This document shows positions 9,495 to 18,497 of a stretch of DNA of 64,000 nucleotides, piece after piece. Origin of the DNA: DATDPM01 sp963841995 (GTDB lineage: Bacteria; Pseudomonadota; Alphaproteobacteria; DATDPM01); assembly GCA_963841995.1 (NCBI GenBank), contig CAWJEX010000011.1:106818-170817 (forward strand), in the 5' to 3' direction. Within the stretch, counting starts at the first letter, position 1, and the number at the start of each line of letters is the position of its first letter. The translations under genes were made by a program, and so were the position numbers. The notes below the pieces were generated by a model. The model was not told the DNA's origin, did no database searches, and saw only the letters and a list, made by a program, of their open reading frames with translations.

Positions 9495-10319
9495 ATGAAC
9501 CCCGTCACTCTTGTGCTGACTGTTATCTGTTTCTTCGCCGGCGCGTTTTCGGTGCAGTTCGTCGATCTTCGCCTTGGCATCGCGTTCTTTGCGCTTGGGC
9601 TTTTCATTTCGCTGGCGCTGAAAATGGCGAACCAGTGGGAAAGATTCGTCATCCTGAGGCTTGGCAAATTGCAGAGCGTCAAAGGGCCCGGCCTGTTCAT
9701 GATCATCCCCATTGTCGATTCCGTGACCGCGATCATCGACGGGCGCATCCAGACCACCGCATTTTCCGCCGAACAAGCGCTGACACGCGACACCGTGCCG
9801 GTGAATGTGGACGCGATTATCTTCTGGCAGGTGCATGACGCGCAAAAGGCTGCGCTCAACATCACCAATTACCGCGAAGCTATTGACCGCGTGGCGCAAA
9901 CGAGTTTGCGTGAAACTATCGGCTCTTCCATGCTGGCGACGCTGTTGTCCGATCGCGAGGAAGCCGATGCGCATTTGCGCGATTCCATCGGACAGAAAAT
10001 CGGCGAGTGGGGCATTACGGTGCGTGCAGTTGAAATCCGCGATGTGGCGATTCCCGTGGCGTTGCAGGACGCCATGTCTCGCCAGGCGCAGGCCGAGCGC
10101 GAGAAGCAAGCGCGTGTCATCCTGGGCTCCGCCGAAGCGGAAGTGGCGGCGAAGTTCGTCGAAGCTGCTGCGACCTATGCCAACAATCCGGCGGCACTGC
10201 ATTTGCGCGCTATGAACATCATCTACGAAACCACCAAGGAACGCGGCGCGACTATTCTGATCCCAAGCTCGATGGTGGACAGTTTGAATCCCACCACTTG
10301 GCTTAATAAAGCAAAATAA
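9495..10319 (+). CDS. Slipin family SPFH/Band 7 protein
   Basis: A 274-residue stomatin/slipin homologue. It has a short N-terminal membrane hairpin (about residues 1-38), then the SPFH domain. That domain shows WERFVILRLGKLQ near residue 47 and the family's PVNVDAIIFWQV and AQTSLRETIGS segments. A coiled region rich in Ala, Arg and Glu (QAQAEREKQARVILGSAEAE) precedes the C-terminus. Slipins form membrane scaffolds and are usually encoded next to a NfeD-type protease; none is present here. AAAGGAG lies seven bases before the ATG. Confidence 0.92.
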   Translation: MNPVTLVLTVICFFAGAFSVQFVDLRLGIAFFALGLFISLALKMANQWERFVILRLGKLQSVKGPGLFMIIPIVDSVTAIIDGRIQTTAFSAEQALTRDTVPVNVDAIIFWQVHDAQKAALNITNYREAIDRVAQTSLRETIGSSMLATLLSDREEADAHLRDSIGQKIGEWGITVRAVEIRDVAIPVALQDAMSRQAQAEREKQARVILGSAEAEVAAKFVEAAATYANNPAALHLRAMNIIYETTKERGATILIPSSMVDSLNPTTWLNKAK

Positions 10320-10348
10320 CAACCGCCGATTCTAAATTGGGGTTGAGC

Positions 10349-11587
10349 ATGCGCATTGAAGCGCTGTCGGGTTGGACAAAAGCGCAAAAAAGTGTCGTTG
10401 TGGCGAGCTTCCTTGGCTGGACGCTCGACGCCTTCGATTACTTCCTGCTGGTGTTTGTGCTGAAGGACATCGCCGCCGAGTTCCACACCGATGTCGAGAC
10501 CGTTTCCTGGGCAACGTTTCTTACGCTGGCCATGCGTCCCATCGGCGCGTTTCTCTTCGGCCGCGCCGCCGACCGTTACGGCCGCAGACCGGTGCTGATG
10601 GTCGACGTGTTGTTATATTCCGTGCTGGCTTTTGCTTCGGGTTTTGCGCCCGGTGTCACCGTGCTGCTGGTCATCCGTGCCCTCTTCGGCGTCGCCATGG
10701 GAGGCGAATGGGGCATCGGCGCCTCTCTCACCATGGAGACCATCCCGCCCAAAGCGCGCGGGCTGGTTTCGGGCCTGCTGCAATGCGGTTATCCCACGGG
10801 CTATCTGATCGGCTCGCTGGTTTATTTCGCGCTATTCCCACTTATCGGCTGGCGCGGCATGTTCATGGTGGGCGCTATCCCGGCGCTGCTTGTCCTTTAT
10901 ATACGCCGCAGCGTGCCGGAATCGCCTAGCTGGAAAGTGAAAGAGGACATTTTCGACGACACGATCGCCGTAGTGAAAAAGCATTGGCCGCTCGCTATCT
11001 ACGCTGTCGTGCTGATGACGGCGTTCAATTTCTTCAGCCACGGCACGCAGGACGCCTACCCCACTTTCCTGCGCGTGCAGCACAAATTCGATCATTTGAC
11101 CGTCAGCACCATCCTGATCGTGTTGAATCTGGGTGCGATTGGGGGCGGGCTCTTTTTCGGATCCATATCGGAATGGCTGGGACGGCGGCGGACCATTATC
11201 ATTGCCTCTTTACTGTCCTTATTGGTGTTGCCGCTGTGGGCATTTGCCGAAGCACCGCTGTGGCTGGGCGTTGGCGCCTTCCTGATGCAGTTCATGGTAC
11301 AGGGCGCCTGGGGGGTTATCCCCGCACATTTGAACGAGCTGTCACCGCATCAGGCCCGCGGCACGTTTCCGGGGTTCACCTATCAGCTGGGCAATTTGTT
11401 TGCAGCCATCAATTTGCCTTTACAGACGGGTCTGGCCGCCCAATGGGGCGGCAATTATTCCTGGGCCCTGATGCTGGTCGCGGGGAGCGCTGCCATTGTT
11501 ATCGTGTTGTTGACCGCCTTTGGCCGTGAAGCCAAAGGCGCGCTGTTAGGCGCGGAAGAACCTCCGCAGGCAGCCATGACGTTTTAG
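10349..11587 (+). CDS. MFS transporter, SHS (sialate/lactate) type
   Basis: A 12-helix major facilitator of about 412 residues. The N-terminal block LGWTLDAFDYFLLVF is characteristic of the sialate:H+ symporter/lactate permease group (SHS). The loop 2-3 signature GRAADRYGRRPVL is intact, and RSVPESPSW lies after helix 6. Substrates in this group are monocarboxylates or sialic acid; the sequence does not decide. I choose ATG 10349 because GGGG lies six bases upstream; an in-frame TTG at 10337 is possible but poorer. It sits 29 bases after the slipin gene on the same strand. Confidence 0.88.
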   Translation: MRIEALSGWTKAQKSVVVASFLGWTLDAFDYFLLVFVLKDIAAEFHTDVETVSWATFLTLAMRPIGAFLFGRAADRYGRRPVLMVDVLLYSVLAFASGFAPGVTVLLVIRALFGVAMGGEWGIGASLTMETIPPKARGLVSGLLQCGYPTGYLIGSLVYFALFPLIGWRGMFMVGAIPALLVLYIRRSVPESPSWKVKEDIFDDTIAVVKKHWPLAIYAVVLMTAFNFFSHGTQDAYPTFLRVQHKFDHLTVSTILIVLNLGAIGGGLFFGSISEWLGRRRTIIIASLLSLLVLPLWAFAEAPLWLGVGAFLMQFMVQGAWGVIPAHLNELSPHQARGTFPGFTYQLGNLFAAINLPLQTGLAAQWGGNYSWALMLVAGSAAIVIVLLTAFGREAKGALLGAEEPPQAAMTF

Positions 11588-11652
11588 GCTTTGCTGGGAC
11601 CCTGGTTGCTCTTGCTTTTGCTGGGTCGCGGGTGATGTTGTGTGATTTCAAT

Positions 11653-11669
11653 ATGGGTCAAAGACCCAT
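11653..11669 (+). promoter_or_regulatory. Perfect short hairpin before the M28 peptidase ribosome site
   Basis: A 7-bp perfect inverted repeat (ATGGGTC, loop AAA, GACCCAT) ends immediately before GAGGGGG, the ribosome-binding site of the M28 peptidase gene starting at 11682. It could be an mRNA leader hairpin or a repressor half-site pair. Only the symmetry and position are seen. Confidence 0.35.
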
Positions 11670-11681
11670 GAGGGGGTAGCT

Positions 11682-13947
11682 ATGCACCGTATCGTCCTGC
11701 TCGCCAGCGCGAGCCTTATTTTCGCGGGCGCTTTGGCCGCGAGCGCAGCCGTTCCTGCACAGGCGCCAGACGCCGAAACGGCTCTCGAACAAAAATTCGA
11801 CGAGGCCGTCCAGCCCAACGAGATGCGCGACTGGATGAAGCTGTTGGCAGCGCAGCCCAATCATGTGGGCTCACCGCACGACAAGGCCAATGCCGAAACG
11901 ATACTCGGCTGGTTCAAGCAATGGGGCTGGGACGCACATATCGAGACGTTCCAGGTGCTATATCCTACGCCCGTTTCCGAGACGCTGGAGATGCTGGCGC
12001 CCAAGCCGTTCAAGGTCACGCTACAGGAGCCGCCAATCCCTGGCGATTCCAGCGCGACGGCAACCGATCCGGCACTTCCGGCCTATCTCGCCTATCAGGG
12101 CGATGGCGACGTGACGGCGGGCCTCGTCTACGTCAATTACGGCATGCAGGACGACTACAAGACGCTTGAAAAACTTGGCATCAGCGTCAAAGGCAAGATC
12201 GCCATCGCGCGCTATGGCCATGGCTGGCGCGGGTTGAAGCCGGAACTCGCGCAGGATCACGGCGCTGTTGGTTGCATCATCTACTCCGATCCGGCCGACG
12301 ATGGTTATTCCGTCGACGCAACCTATCCCGATGGCCCGGCGCGGCCACCGCATGGCATCCAGCGCGGCTCGGTTGCGATCATGCAGATCTATCCCGGCGA
12401 TCCATTGACCCCGGGCGTTGGCGCGACAGCAGACGCGACACGGCTGGACAGATCGCAGGCGCAGACGCTGCTGAAGATTCCGGCGCTACCGATTTCCTAT
12501 GCCGACGCGCAGGTACTGCTGGCAGCGATGGGTGGCCATGTGGCGCCGCCGGAATGGCGCGGCGCGCTGCCGATCACCTATCGGGTCGATTCCGGCAACA
12601 CGATGGTTCATCTCGCAGTCAATTCCGATTGGAGCCTGAAAACAATTTATGACGTCGTCGCGATGATGAAGGGCTCGACCTATCCCGACCAATGGGTCAT
12701 GCGCGGCAATCATCATGACGGATGGGTGTTTGGCGCCAGCGATCCACTTTCGGGCCAGGTGTCGCTGCTCGAGGAAGCACAGAATTATCGGCGGCCTGGC
12801 GAAGCAAGGTTGGCAGCCCAAACGCACGCTTGTCTATTTGAGCTGGGATGGAGAAGAGCCGGGGCTGTTAGGCTCGACCGAATGGGTGGAAACCCATGCC
12901 GACGAGTTGAAGCAGAAGGCTGTGCTTTACGTCAATTCCGACACCAATGGCCGGGGACATTCTTAAGATCGATGGCAGCCATGACTTTCCAGCATCTAGT
13001 GAATATGGTCGCCAGCCGACGTGATCGATCCCGAAAAGAACGTCCCTGTCGGCCAGCGCCTACGCGCCAAGCTGCGCCTTGACGCACTCGCGCCGGATGC
13101 CAAGCCGCACGTAAAGGAAGAGGCCAAGATCGCGGCTAACCCCACAAAAGATTTCCCCATCGAGGCGATGGGTTCGGGCTCGGATTATGCGAGCTTCATC
13201 GAACATCTGGGCTTGCCTGCGCTGAATATCGAGTATGGCGGTGAAGGTAGTAGCACAGGCGTCTATCACTCGCGCTATGACACTTTCGAGCACCACAGCC
13301 GGTTCGTGGATCCAGGCTTTGTTTACGACGGACTTCTAACGAAGACGATTGGGCGCGTGGTGTTGCGTACGGCCGATAGCGATCTGCCGTTGCAGCGAGC
13401 AAGCGGTTTCTCTGACGCGATCTCGGATTACCTCGCCGAAATCAAAAAATTGATCAAAGACAAGAGCGAGGAAGCTGAAACACAAACGAAATTGCTGCGC
13501 GATTGAGCCTTCGCGCTGGTGGCCGACCCGACCAAATCGAGCGGCCAGCCGACGGCATTACAGCCTGTGCCGAAGATCGATCTTGCGGCGCTGGAAAACG
13601 CAACCAACAGACTTAAGCGTAGCGCCAAGGCTTATGACGATGCTTTCGCCAAGAACGCCGCGCGGCTTAATGCAGGCCAGCAAGCCCGCCTGCAGGCGCT
13701 GATGCGCGATATCGATCAGACGCTGGCGCCTGCCATCGGCCTGCCCGGCCGGCCCTGGTACAAGAATCTGATTTACGCGCCGGGACGCTTCACCGGTTAC
13801 GAGACCAAGACCTTGCCCGGCGTGCGCGAGGCGATCGAGGATCAACGCTGGGCGGATGTCGATCGTTACGCCAAGTTCACCGCGGGTGCGCTTAATGCTT
13901 ACAGCAAGCGGCTGGATCAGGCGGCGGCGCTGCTCATGGGAAAATGA
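11682..13947 (+). pseudogene. M28 family peptidase (glutamate carboxypeptidase II-like), multiply frameshifted
   Basis: A secreted zinc aminopeptidase of the transferrin-receptor-like M28 group, about 750 residues when repaired. It has a signal peptide, a PA domain (residues about 120-290), a peptidase domain and a TFR-like dimerisation domain at 13510-13947. Visible metal/catalytic pieces are GNHHDGWVFGASDP (His, Asp), WDGEEPGLLGSTEW (Glu) and NSDTNGRG (Asp). The frame breaks near 12785, 12957, 12993 and 13018, and an in-frame TGA sits at 13504. Each break is cured by removing one base: an extra T, an extra T and two extra Cs. The TGA can be explained by one extra T plus one missing G. As assembled no full protein is made. 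Confidence 0.85.
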
Positions 13948-13991
13948 GCCGGGCGTGGCTCATCTCAGGAGGTTGCGGCTGCGAGAAACAG

Positions 13992-15668
13992 TCAGAAGAC
14001 CACGCGCTGATAGGTGATCTCTTGGGCGATCTTGGCGAACGTGCTGATGATTTCGCCCGACGTCGTCAGATCGAAATACTTATTTGAATCCGTGGCACAG
14101 GCCTGCAGCACAGCCGAATTTCCTTGCGTCCCATTGAGATCGACGAAGACCGTATAGATGGTGACGCCAGCCGCCTTGGCGTTGTTGCAGGCCAACGTCA
14201 TGCGTGCGTCGACCTGTGTGCTTTGATCGGAGCCATCGCCATACCAGCGGTCTTGCGTGTTCAACCCGTCGCTCAGCAGTATCATCACCTGCCTGATCTT
14301 TTGCGGCGCAGGTGGCGGCGCTGGCGGTTTAAGCGGATTGCCTTGTGTCATGGCCTGCCAGCCCCAGGCCAAGCCAATCGTCTGATTGGTCGAGCCGCCA
14401 GCCGACATGGCATTCACCTGGCTGGTCAACGATATCCAATTGTCGCTGAGCCCGCCAAGCACGCTCGGCACACAGGATTGTGCGTTCTCGACCGGGAAGT
14501 TCGGGTAGAGACCTGGCGCGGCATTGGACACATCATAGTCTTGCGGACGATCCATAACGCAGCCGTTCCAAGTATTGTGGGCGTTTGCGACCCAAGTGTG
14601 GGTATAGGTTGGCTGCTTGCAAACCTTGCTTTTGCCACTTCCCGTGCATGAACATGCAGTGCTATGGCCGCTGCAAGAGCATGAACTTCCTGTGCAAACA
14701 GTCACAATCGTTGAGGTCTGCACGCTGTTGTAACAGCCATTGTAAAAGTGGCCGAGCCTGCCGGAATTTTTACTGCCATTGTCGACGCTGGGGCAGATGT
14801 AGCCGGCATAATTACCGCTCGAGGGCACAGTGCCCGCGCTCGAACTGCCGTTGGTTGGTGTGCTCTGGCACACATAGCCTTGACTGCTCGTGGTGTAGGG
14901 GCAGGTCGAGCCTGGACCGACATTAGCAAAAGAAGCGGGCGTGCCATTGGCGGGCGCCGATACCCAATCAGTCCAATCGATCCAGCTGGCGTTGACATTG
15001 GCAGTGCCGACGTTCACGTCCTTACTGAACGGAACTATCGCCACTTCCACGTCGCCAGGTGTAGTTACGGCGTTCTGCAATTGGGTGAGCAATTGGTTCG
15101 TAGCAGTCTTGAGGGCCGCTATCTTGCTGATGCCGCTGAAGTCAGTCTGGGTCATCGACCCGGTATTATCAAGCACCAGCGACACCCAGAGCTTATCCGT
15201 GGCGCTTGTGGCGATCGCGGTTGTTACGATACTCCAGTTGTTTACTCCGATTAGCGACAGAAGTGTCGTGGGCAACGCATTGCCGTTAGCGGCCGAACGC
15301 TTGACCGTGACCTGCACTGCGTTAAGTGGCGCACCGTTGGGCGTGAAGGTGCGCGTGTCGGTGTCCCAAAAGCCGGTGATGACATCCGTGTTAGCCAGCA
15401 CGTCGCCATTGCTCGCCACGGGCATATTCTTGGCCGCGTATGTTTGGGCCATTTGAATGGTGTTGGCCGAATTCGGCAATTCCGTAACGGCAGCAAGCGC
15501 CGCCGCGTCGGCGGTGGCCTGCATGATGGTGCGAACGCGCCAGGCATTGGCGCCATCGATGGCAAGTCCCCCCAGTGCCAGAAACGCTGGGATCAGACAG
15601 ATTGCGAACACCGACGCCGAGCCACGCTCGTCGCTAGTTAGTTTACGGAAGGGCCGGAAGCAGATCAT
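13992..15668 (-). CDS. tadG: TadG-like pilus assembly protein with VWA domain
   Basis: A 558-residue TadG-type protein. The N-terminus has the short TadE/G segment (DERGSASVFAICLIPAFLAL), a single membrane helix preceded by a Gly that resembles a prepilin site but lacks Glu at +5. A von Willebrand A domain follows, with a MIDAS-like DNTGSM near residue 167 and further blocks through ILLSDGLNTQ. Between them lies an unusual Cys- and Ser-rich stretch (about residues 325-350, ten or so cysteines). The gene overlaps tadE by four bases and is the last of a minus-strand GT87-tadE-tadG operon. It probably resides in the envelope at the pilus base. Confidence 0.88.
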   Translation of the reverse strand: MICFRPFRKLTSDERGSASVFAICLIPAFLALGGLAIDGANAWRVRTIMQATADAAALAAVTELPNSANTIQMAQTYAAKNMPVASNGDVLANTDVITGFWDTDTRTFTPNGAPLNAVQVTVKRSAANGNALPTTLLSLIGVNNWSIVTTAIATSATDKLWVSLVLDNTGSMTQTDFSGISKIAALKTATNQLLTQLQNAVTTPGDVEVAIVPFSKDVNVGTANVNASWIDWTDWVSAPANGTPASFANVGPGSTCPYTTSSQGYVCQSTPTNGSSSAGTVPSSGNYAGYICPSVDNGSKNSGRLGHFYNGCYNSVQTSTIVTVCTGSSCSCSGHSTACSCTGSGKSKVCKQPTYTHTWVANAHNTWNGCVMDRPQDYDVSNAAPGLYPNFPVENAQSCVPSVLGGLSDNWISLTSQVNAMSAGGSTNQTIGLAWGWQAMTQGNPLKPPAPPPAPQKIRQVMILLSDGLNTQDRWYGDGSDQSTQVDARMTLACNNAKAAGVTIYTVFVDLNGTQGNSAVLQACATDSNKYFDLTTSGEIISTFAKIAQEITYQRVVF

Positions 15669-16102
15669 GAGTTTGAGTTCAGTGCGGTTTCGTCGCGCAT
15701 GGTGACCTTGGCGTCGAGGATGGAGTTGCTGAAGCCTCCGAAAGCGGCCAGCACGCCAAAGATGCTGGCATCCGATACCGGTAGGGAAATTTCGACCACA
15801 TCATCGGTGCCCTGCGTCGCAGTTATGGTGTAGGGCCTATTAGGATATAGCAGCGCGCTTTGAGCATAGGTCTCCGCCGCGGGCGCGCTCAATTGGCCTG
15901 TCGTCATGCGGCGGACGGTATCGCGGGCAACACTCCACATGTCCGCCTGCATTAGGTAAAGCGAAGTCGCGTCCGCGATGAATCCCATGATAACAAGAAA
16001 CACAGGGATCCAGATCACGAACTCGACTGTTATGCTGCCGCTCTGCTCGCGGCCGAACCTGTTCAGGCGGGCGCGCTTGCGGCCAAATCTTGAAATTCGC
16101 AT
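15665..16102 (-). CDS. tadE: TadE family minor pseudopilin
   Basis: A 145-residue TadE-like protein. A basic leader is followed by EQSGSITVEFVIWIPVFL, a prepilin site with Gly at -1 and Glu-Phe at +5/+6, then one membrane helix. It should be processed by the prepilin peptidase encoded at 26.9 kb. TadE pseudopilins are needed for Flp pilus assembly in related systems. The gene overlaps tadG by four bases and lies 38 bases after the GT87 gene. Confidence 0.88.
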   Translation of the reverse strand: MRISRFGRKRARLNRFGREQSGSITVEFVIWIPVFLVIMGFIADATSLYLMQADMWSVARDTVRRMTTGQLSAPAAETYAQSALLYPNRPYTITATQGTDDVVEISLPVSDASIFGVLAAFGGFSNSILDAKVTMRDETALNSNS

Positions 16103-16140
16103 TTTACCCTACGCTGCCCCTCACACTTAATTTGTAAATT

Positions 16141-17409
16141 TTACAGTCTTATCCTGGCGAAAGCAATTTGAGGAGAATCAGCCTTTTCGTCCAAGGCCGT
16201 GGAGTCATCACGGTTAAGACGCAACAGCAGCCGTATCATCAGAATCATCAGAAAGAGCGAAAGCGCGGGCTGTCCGAAATAAGGATAGGGGGTAGTAACG
16301 ATTGGCATGCTCCAGATGGAAAACATGAGGAGATCATCGATCAGGTTGCTGTCGTCGCGCGCGCTTAATTTTGCGAACATCCAGCCGAACGCGACCATGT
16401 CGTAGACGAATGCGTAAGGCGTGAAAAGATAGGTGGCGACAAGAAAAACCGCGCAAGACAGAAGCGGATCGCGCCTGCGCCAGAAGGTCCAGATCACAAC
16501 TGCCAATGCCGCCAGCGAAATGGGCGCCTGCACCATCCAGGCGACGCCAGGCGAGAAACCAAACGCCCGCATGTTCATGAAAACCGTCGGCATTCCCCGC
16601 ACCGACCAGCCTTGAATACCACGCAAAATGTAATTTTGCACTGGCACGGCGACATTCAGATAATCCGCCCAGATGTGGACGCCGTAGATGACCGCGGTGA
16701 GTGCTGCAAGCAGGATTGCCGTTGCCGAAGCCGTGGCAAAGCAGCGCCAATTGCCGCGCAGAATAAGCACTACCGGCAACAGCAATCCCAGCTGTGGCTT
16801 CAGCGTCAGCAGGCCGAACAGCACGCCAGACAAAACGGGGCGCTTTTCCAGCTGCGTGAATCCGCCGATGATCAGCGCCGCGCTGAAAAAACCGTTCTGG
16901 CCGCAAAAATAACTGAGCGTGCCGGCGGGCCAGGTGGCGATGAGAGCCAGACGATTGAAAGGCTGCTCGACTTGCGTGGCGGTGAAAAAATATGCCGCGT
17001 AACCCGCCACGCTCCACAGAATCCAAGCGGGCAAATAAGGCAGCAAGCCCAGGATCCAGGTAAAAAGCAGGATATGCGGAGGATACGACCAGTTGTAGAG
17101 TGGAGTGTGAGCGGAAAGCGCGAGGGCCTGGCGCAACGCGTCGTTATAGACAATCCGGTCGAACCATGCCGCCGGATCGTGGCCCAGCGCCGCGCGGCCC
17201 GACATCCAGGTGTTCATGAAATCGCGGCCGACGGGAATTCCGGACGGATCTAAAGGCGGGTGCGAGCCCCCGAAATATGAATAGCTATAAATGATGAAAT
17301 AAGCCGCGCCGCCAATGGCCAAAGGCCCGTAAAGCGCTTCAGAAAATTGCGCTTCGACGCCGAGCGTAACGGGCTGGCGGAGTTTGATTTTGCTTCTTTT
17401 GAGGGTCAT
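16141..17409 (-). CDS. Glycosyltransferase family 87 (DUF2029) membrane protein
   Basis: A 422-residue polytopic membrane protein with about ten hydrophobic segments, matching the GT87/DUF2029 family of polyprenyl-phosphate-sugar dependent transferases. Family hallmarks are the periplasmic loop with FMNTWMSGRAALGHDPAAWFD near residue 65 and a YNWSYPPHILLF segment near residue 105. LLTLKPQLGLLLP lies in a later helix. It is the first gene of the operon with tadE and tadG, so a role in modifying pilus or envelope components is plausible. That is inference; no acceptor is known. Confidence 0.85.
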   Translation of the reverse strand: MTLKRSKIKLRQPVTLGVEAQFSEALYGPLAIGGAAYFIIYSYSYFGGSHPPLDPSGIPVGRDFMNTWMSGRAALGHDPAAWFDRIVYNDALRQALALSAHTPLYNWSYPPHILLFTWILGLLPYLPAWILWSVAGYAAYFFTATQVEQPFNRLALIATWPAGTLSYFCGQNGFFSAALIIGGFTQLEKRPVLSGVLFGLLTLKPQLGLLLPVVLILRGNWRCFATASATAILLAALTAVIYGVHIWADYLNVAVPVQNYILRGIQGWSVRGMPTVFMNMRAFGFSPGVAWMVQAPISLAALAVVIWTFWRRRDPLLSCAVFLVATYLFTPYAFVYDMVAFGWMFAKLSARDDSNLIDDLLMFSIWSMPIVTTPYPYFGQPALSLFLMILMIRLLLRLNRDDSTALDEKADSPQIAFARIRL

Positions 17410-17544
17410 TATAAAATCGCGAGACGCGCAAACCGCGGGATCGGGGAACGGAATGCAGAGCCCCGGTTACTATCCTCGAATGTTACCCTCTACATTGTCC
17501 GCCCGTTTCTATAACATGGGAGGTCAGGGAATGGAGTCGTGAAG

Positions 17545-17774
17545 ATGAAAATCTTCAACTGGTGGTGGGAAGGCGGTTTTCTCGCTTCGCCAATTTTGCG
17601 CGAGAGGACAAGGGCCTTGTCACTGTCGAGTGGGTTGCATTGGCGGCCGCGATGGTCATCGGCGCGGTCACCATTGCCTGGATAGCCCTCACCAGTGTGG
17701 AGACTCAATCGAACACGGTCGGTTCGACGATTGGAAGCGTTGCCAACACGACGACCACTCAGCCACCTCCGTAA
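17545..17774 (+). CDS. Flp-like type IVb prepilin, copy 1
   Basis: A very short prepilin. The readable frame from GTG 17562 gives 70 residues: a basic leader, then DKG followed by LVTVEWVALAAAMVIGAV. The inner-membrane/pilus helix begins right after the predicted cleavage at Gly, and Glu stands at +5. The mature form would be 52 residues and ends in a Thr/Pro tail. Canonical Flp pilins have Glu-Tyr; here it is Glu-Trp. An ATG at 17545 with GAAG just upstream is in another frame and could be the true start if a base is missing in the TGGTGGTGG run, so the 5' end is uncertain. It is paralogous to the gene at 18143. Confidence 0.6.
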
Positions 17775-18142
17775 TGAAAACGTTGCAGTTGGGTTGCCAT
17801 AAGGTGGCCTATTTGCCACGCAGCGAGGCAATTCACCATACTTCTTTGGTAAAAACTGACACTGCTACGCGCCCGACTGGAACTAACCCGCTTAACTTAT
17901 TGGTATTTTTGGCCAATTCTAGCTGGTTACTCTTTCGCGAAATCTGTTCCTTAAAAACTGAGGGATTGTGTATATAATCCACTTAAATCTTTGCATGCCG
18001 CGGTGTGCATTAGACATACTCGGCGCAGGGGTTTTGGTGGGGACAGCGGGGCAAGCCGTCTCTGCATTCATCGTCATGTTTCGTGCCCAGAGCAGTGGAC
18101 TGGTTGCGCACGTGTGCGCGAATTTTTCGGAAAGGGAAGTCA
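17775..18142 (+). other. 368-nt gap between the two prepilin genes
   Basis: No protein-coding frame is convincing here. The stretch is clearly more AT-rich than its neighbours (17,820-17,990). It contains a good -10 hexamer TATAAT at 17973, and GGAAAGGGA shortly before the second prepilin start. Otherwise I see nothing; CtrA-type TTAA-N7-TTAA boxes were looked for and not found. Confidence 0.5.
17951..17978 (+). promoter_or_regulatory. Candidate sigma-70 promoter for prepilin 2
   Basis: TTAAAA (four of six matches to TTGACA) followed by a 16-bp spacer and a perfect TATAAT at 17973-17978, in an AT-rich gap. Transcription from here would give a leader of about 160 nt before the second prepilin. 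Confidence 0.4.
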
Positions 18143-18349
18143 ATGAAAACGCGTAGAGGATTTATAAGCCGCCTCGCCAGGAGCGAAGACGGACTGGTTA
18201 CGGTGGAATGGGTGGCGTTGGCCGCAGCTATGGTAGTCGGGGCGATAACAATCGGTTGGCTGGTGATGACTAACTTGAAAGCCCCCGCTAACCAAATTGG
18301 CACTGGAATCAATGCAGCGGCAAGTCAACCACTTCCAACTCCTCCGTAA
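18143..18349 (+). CDS. Flp-like type IVb prepilin, copy 2
   Basis: A 68-residue prepilin paralogous to the one at 17.6 kb. The basic leader MKTRRGFISRLARSEDG is followed by cleavage at Gly. The mature helix opens LVTVEWVALAAAMVVGAI, with Glu at +5 and Trp at +6. The mature form would be 51 residues with a Pro-rich end. ATG 18143 has GGAAAGGGA upstream. It lies directly before a terminator and the cpaB-to-cpaA assembly genes, the place where flp sits in Caulobacter-type loci, so it is the probable major pilin. It is likely processed by the prepilin peptidase at 26913. Confidence 0.75.
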   Translation: MKTRRGFISRLARSEDGLVTVEWVALAAAMVVGAITIGWLVMTNLKAPANQIGTGINAAASQPLPTPP

Positions 18350-18410
18350 TTGCACTCGGCCTGCGGCACATGGATCGTGCATCTATGTGCTGTTTCGCTT
18401 GCTTGGATCG

Positions 18411-18436
18411 TGGCGGCGGTTATCTGACCGCCGCCA
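18411..18436 (+). promoter_or_regulatory. GC-rich hairpin after prepilin 2
   Basis: A perfect 10-bp inverted repeat (TGGCGGCGGT, loop TATCTG, ACCGCCGCCA) 62 bases past the prepilin stop. It lacks a T-run of its own, so it may act as an mRNA 3'-end stabiliser together with the terminator just downstream. Confidence 0.45.
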
Positions 18437-18452
18437 AATCACTTGCAGAAGC

Positions 18453-18475
18453 CGCTGTTGAGCAACAGCGTTTTT
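18453..18475 (+). terminator. Terminator between prepilin and cpaB
   Basis: A 7-bp stem (CGCTGTT with AACAGCG), a GAGC loop and T5 directly after it. It separates the pilin gene from the assembly operon, so partial termination here could give more pilin than machinery transcript. Confidence 0.75.
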
Positions 18476-18497
18476 GTCGTTTCTTGAAGGATGGCTA

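Noticed and set aside
17880..17990. TTAA motifs before prepilin 2 as CtrA boxes
   Set aside because: No pair has the TTAA-N7-TTAA spacing; the region is simply AT-rich.
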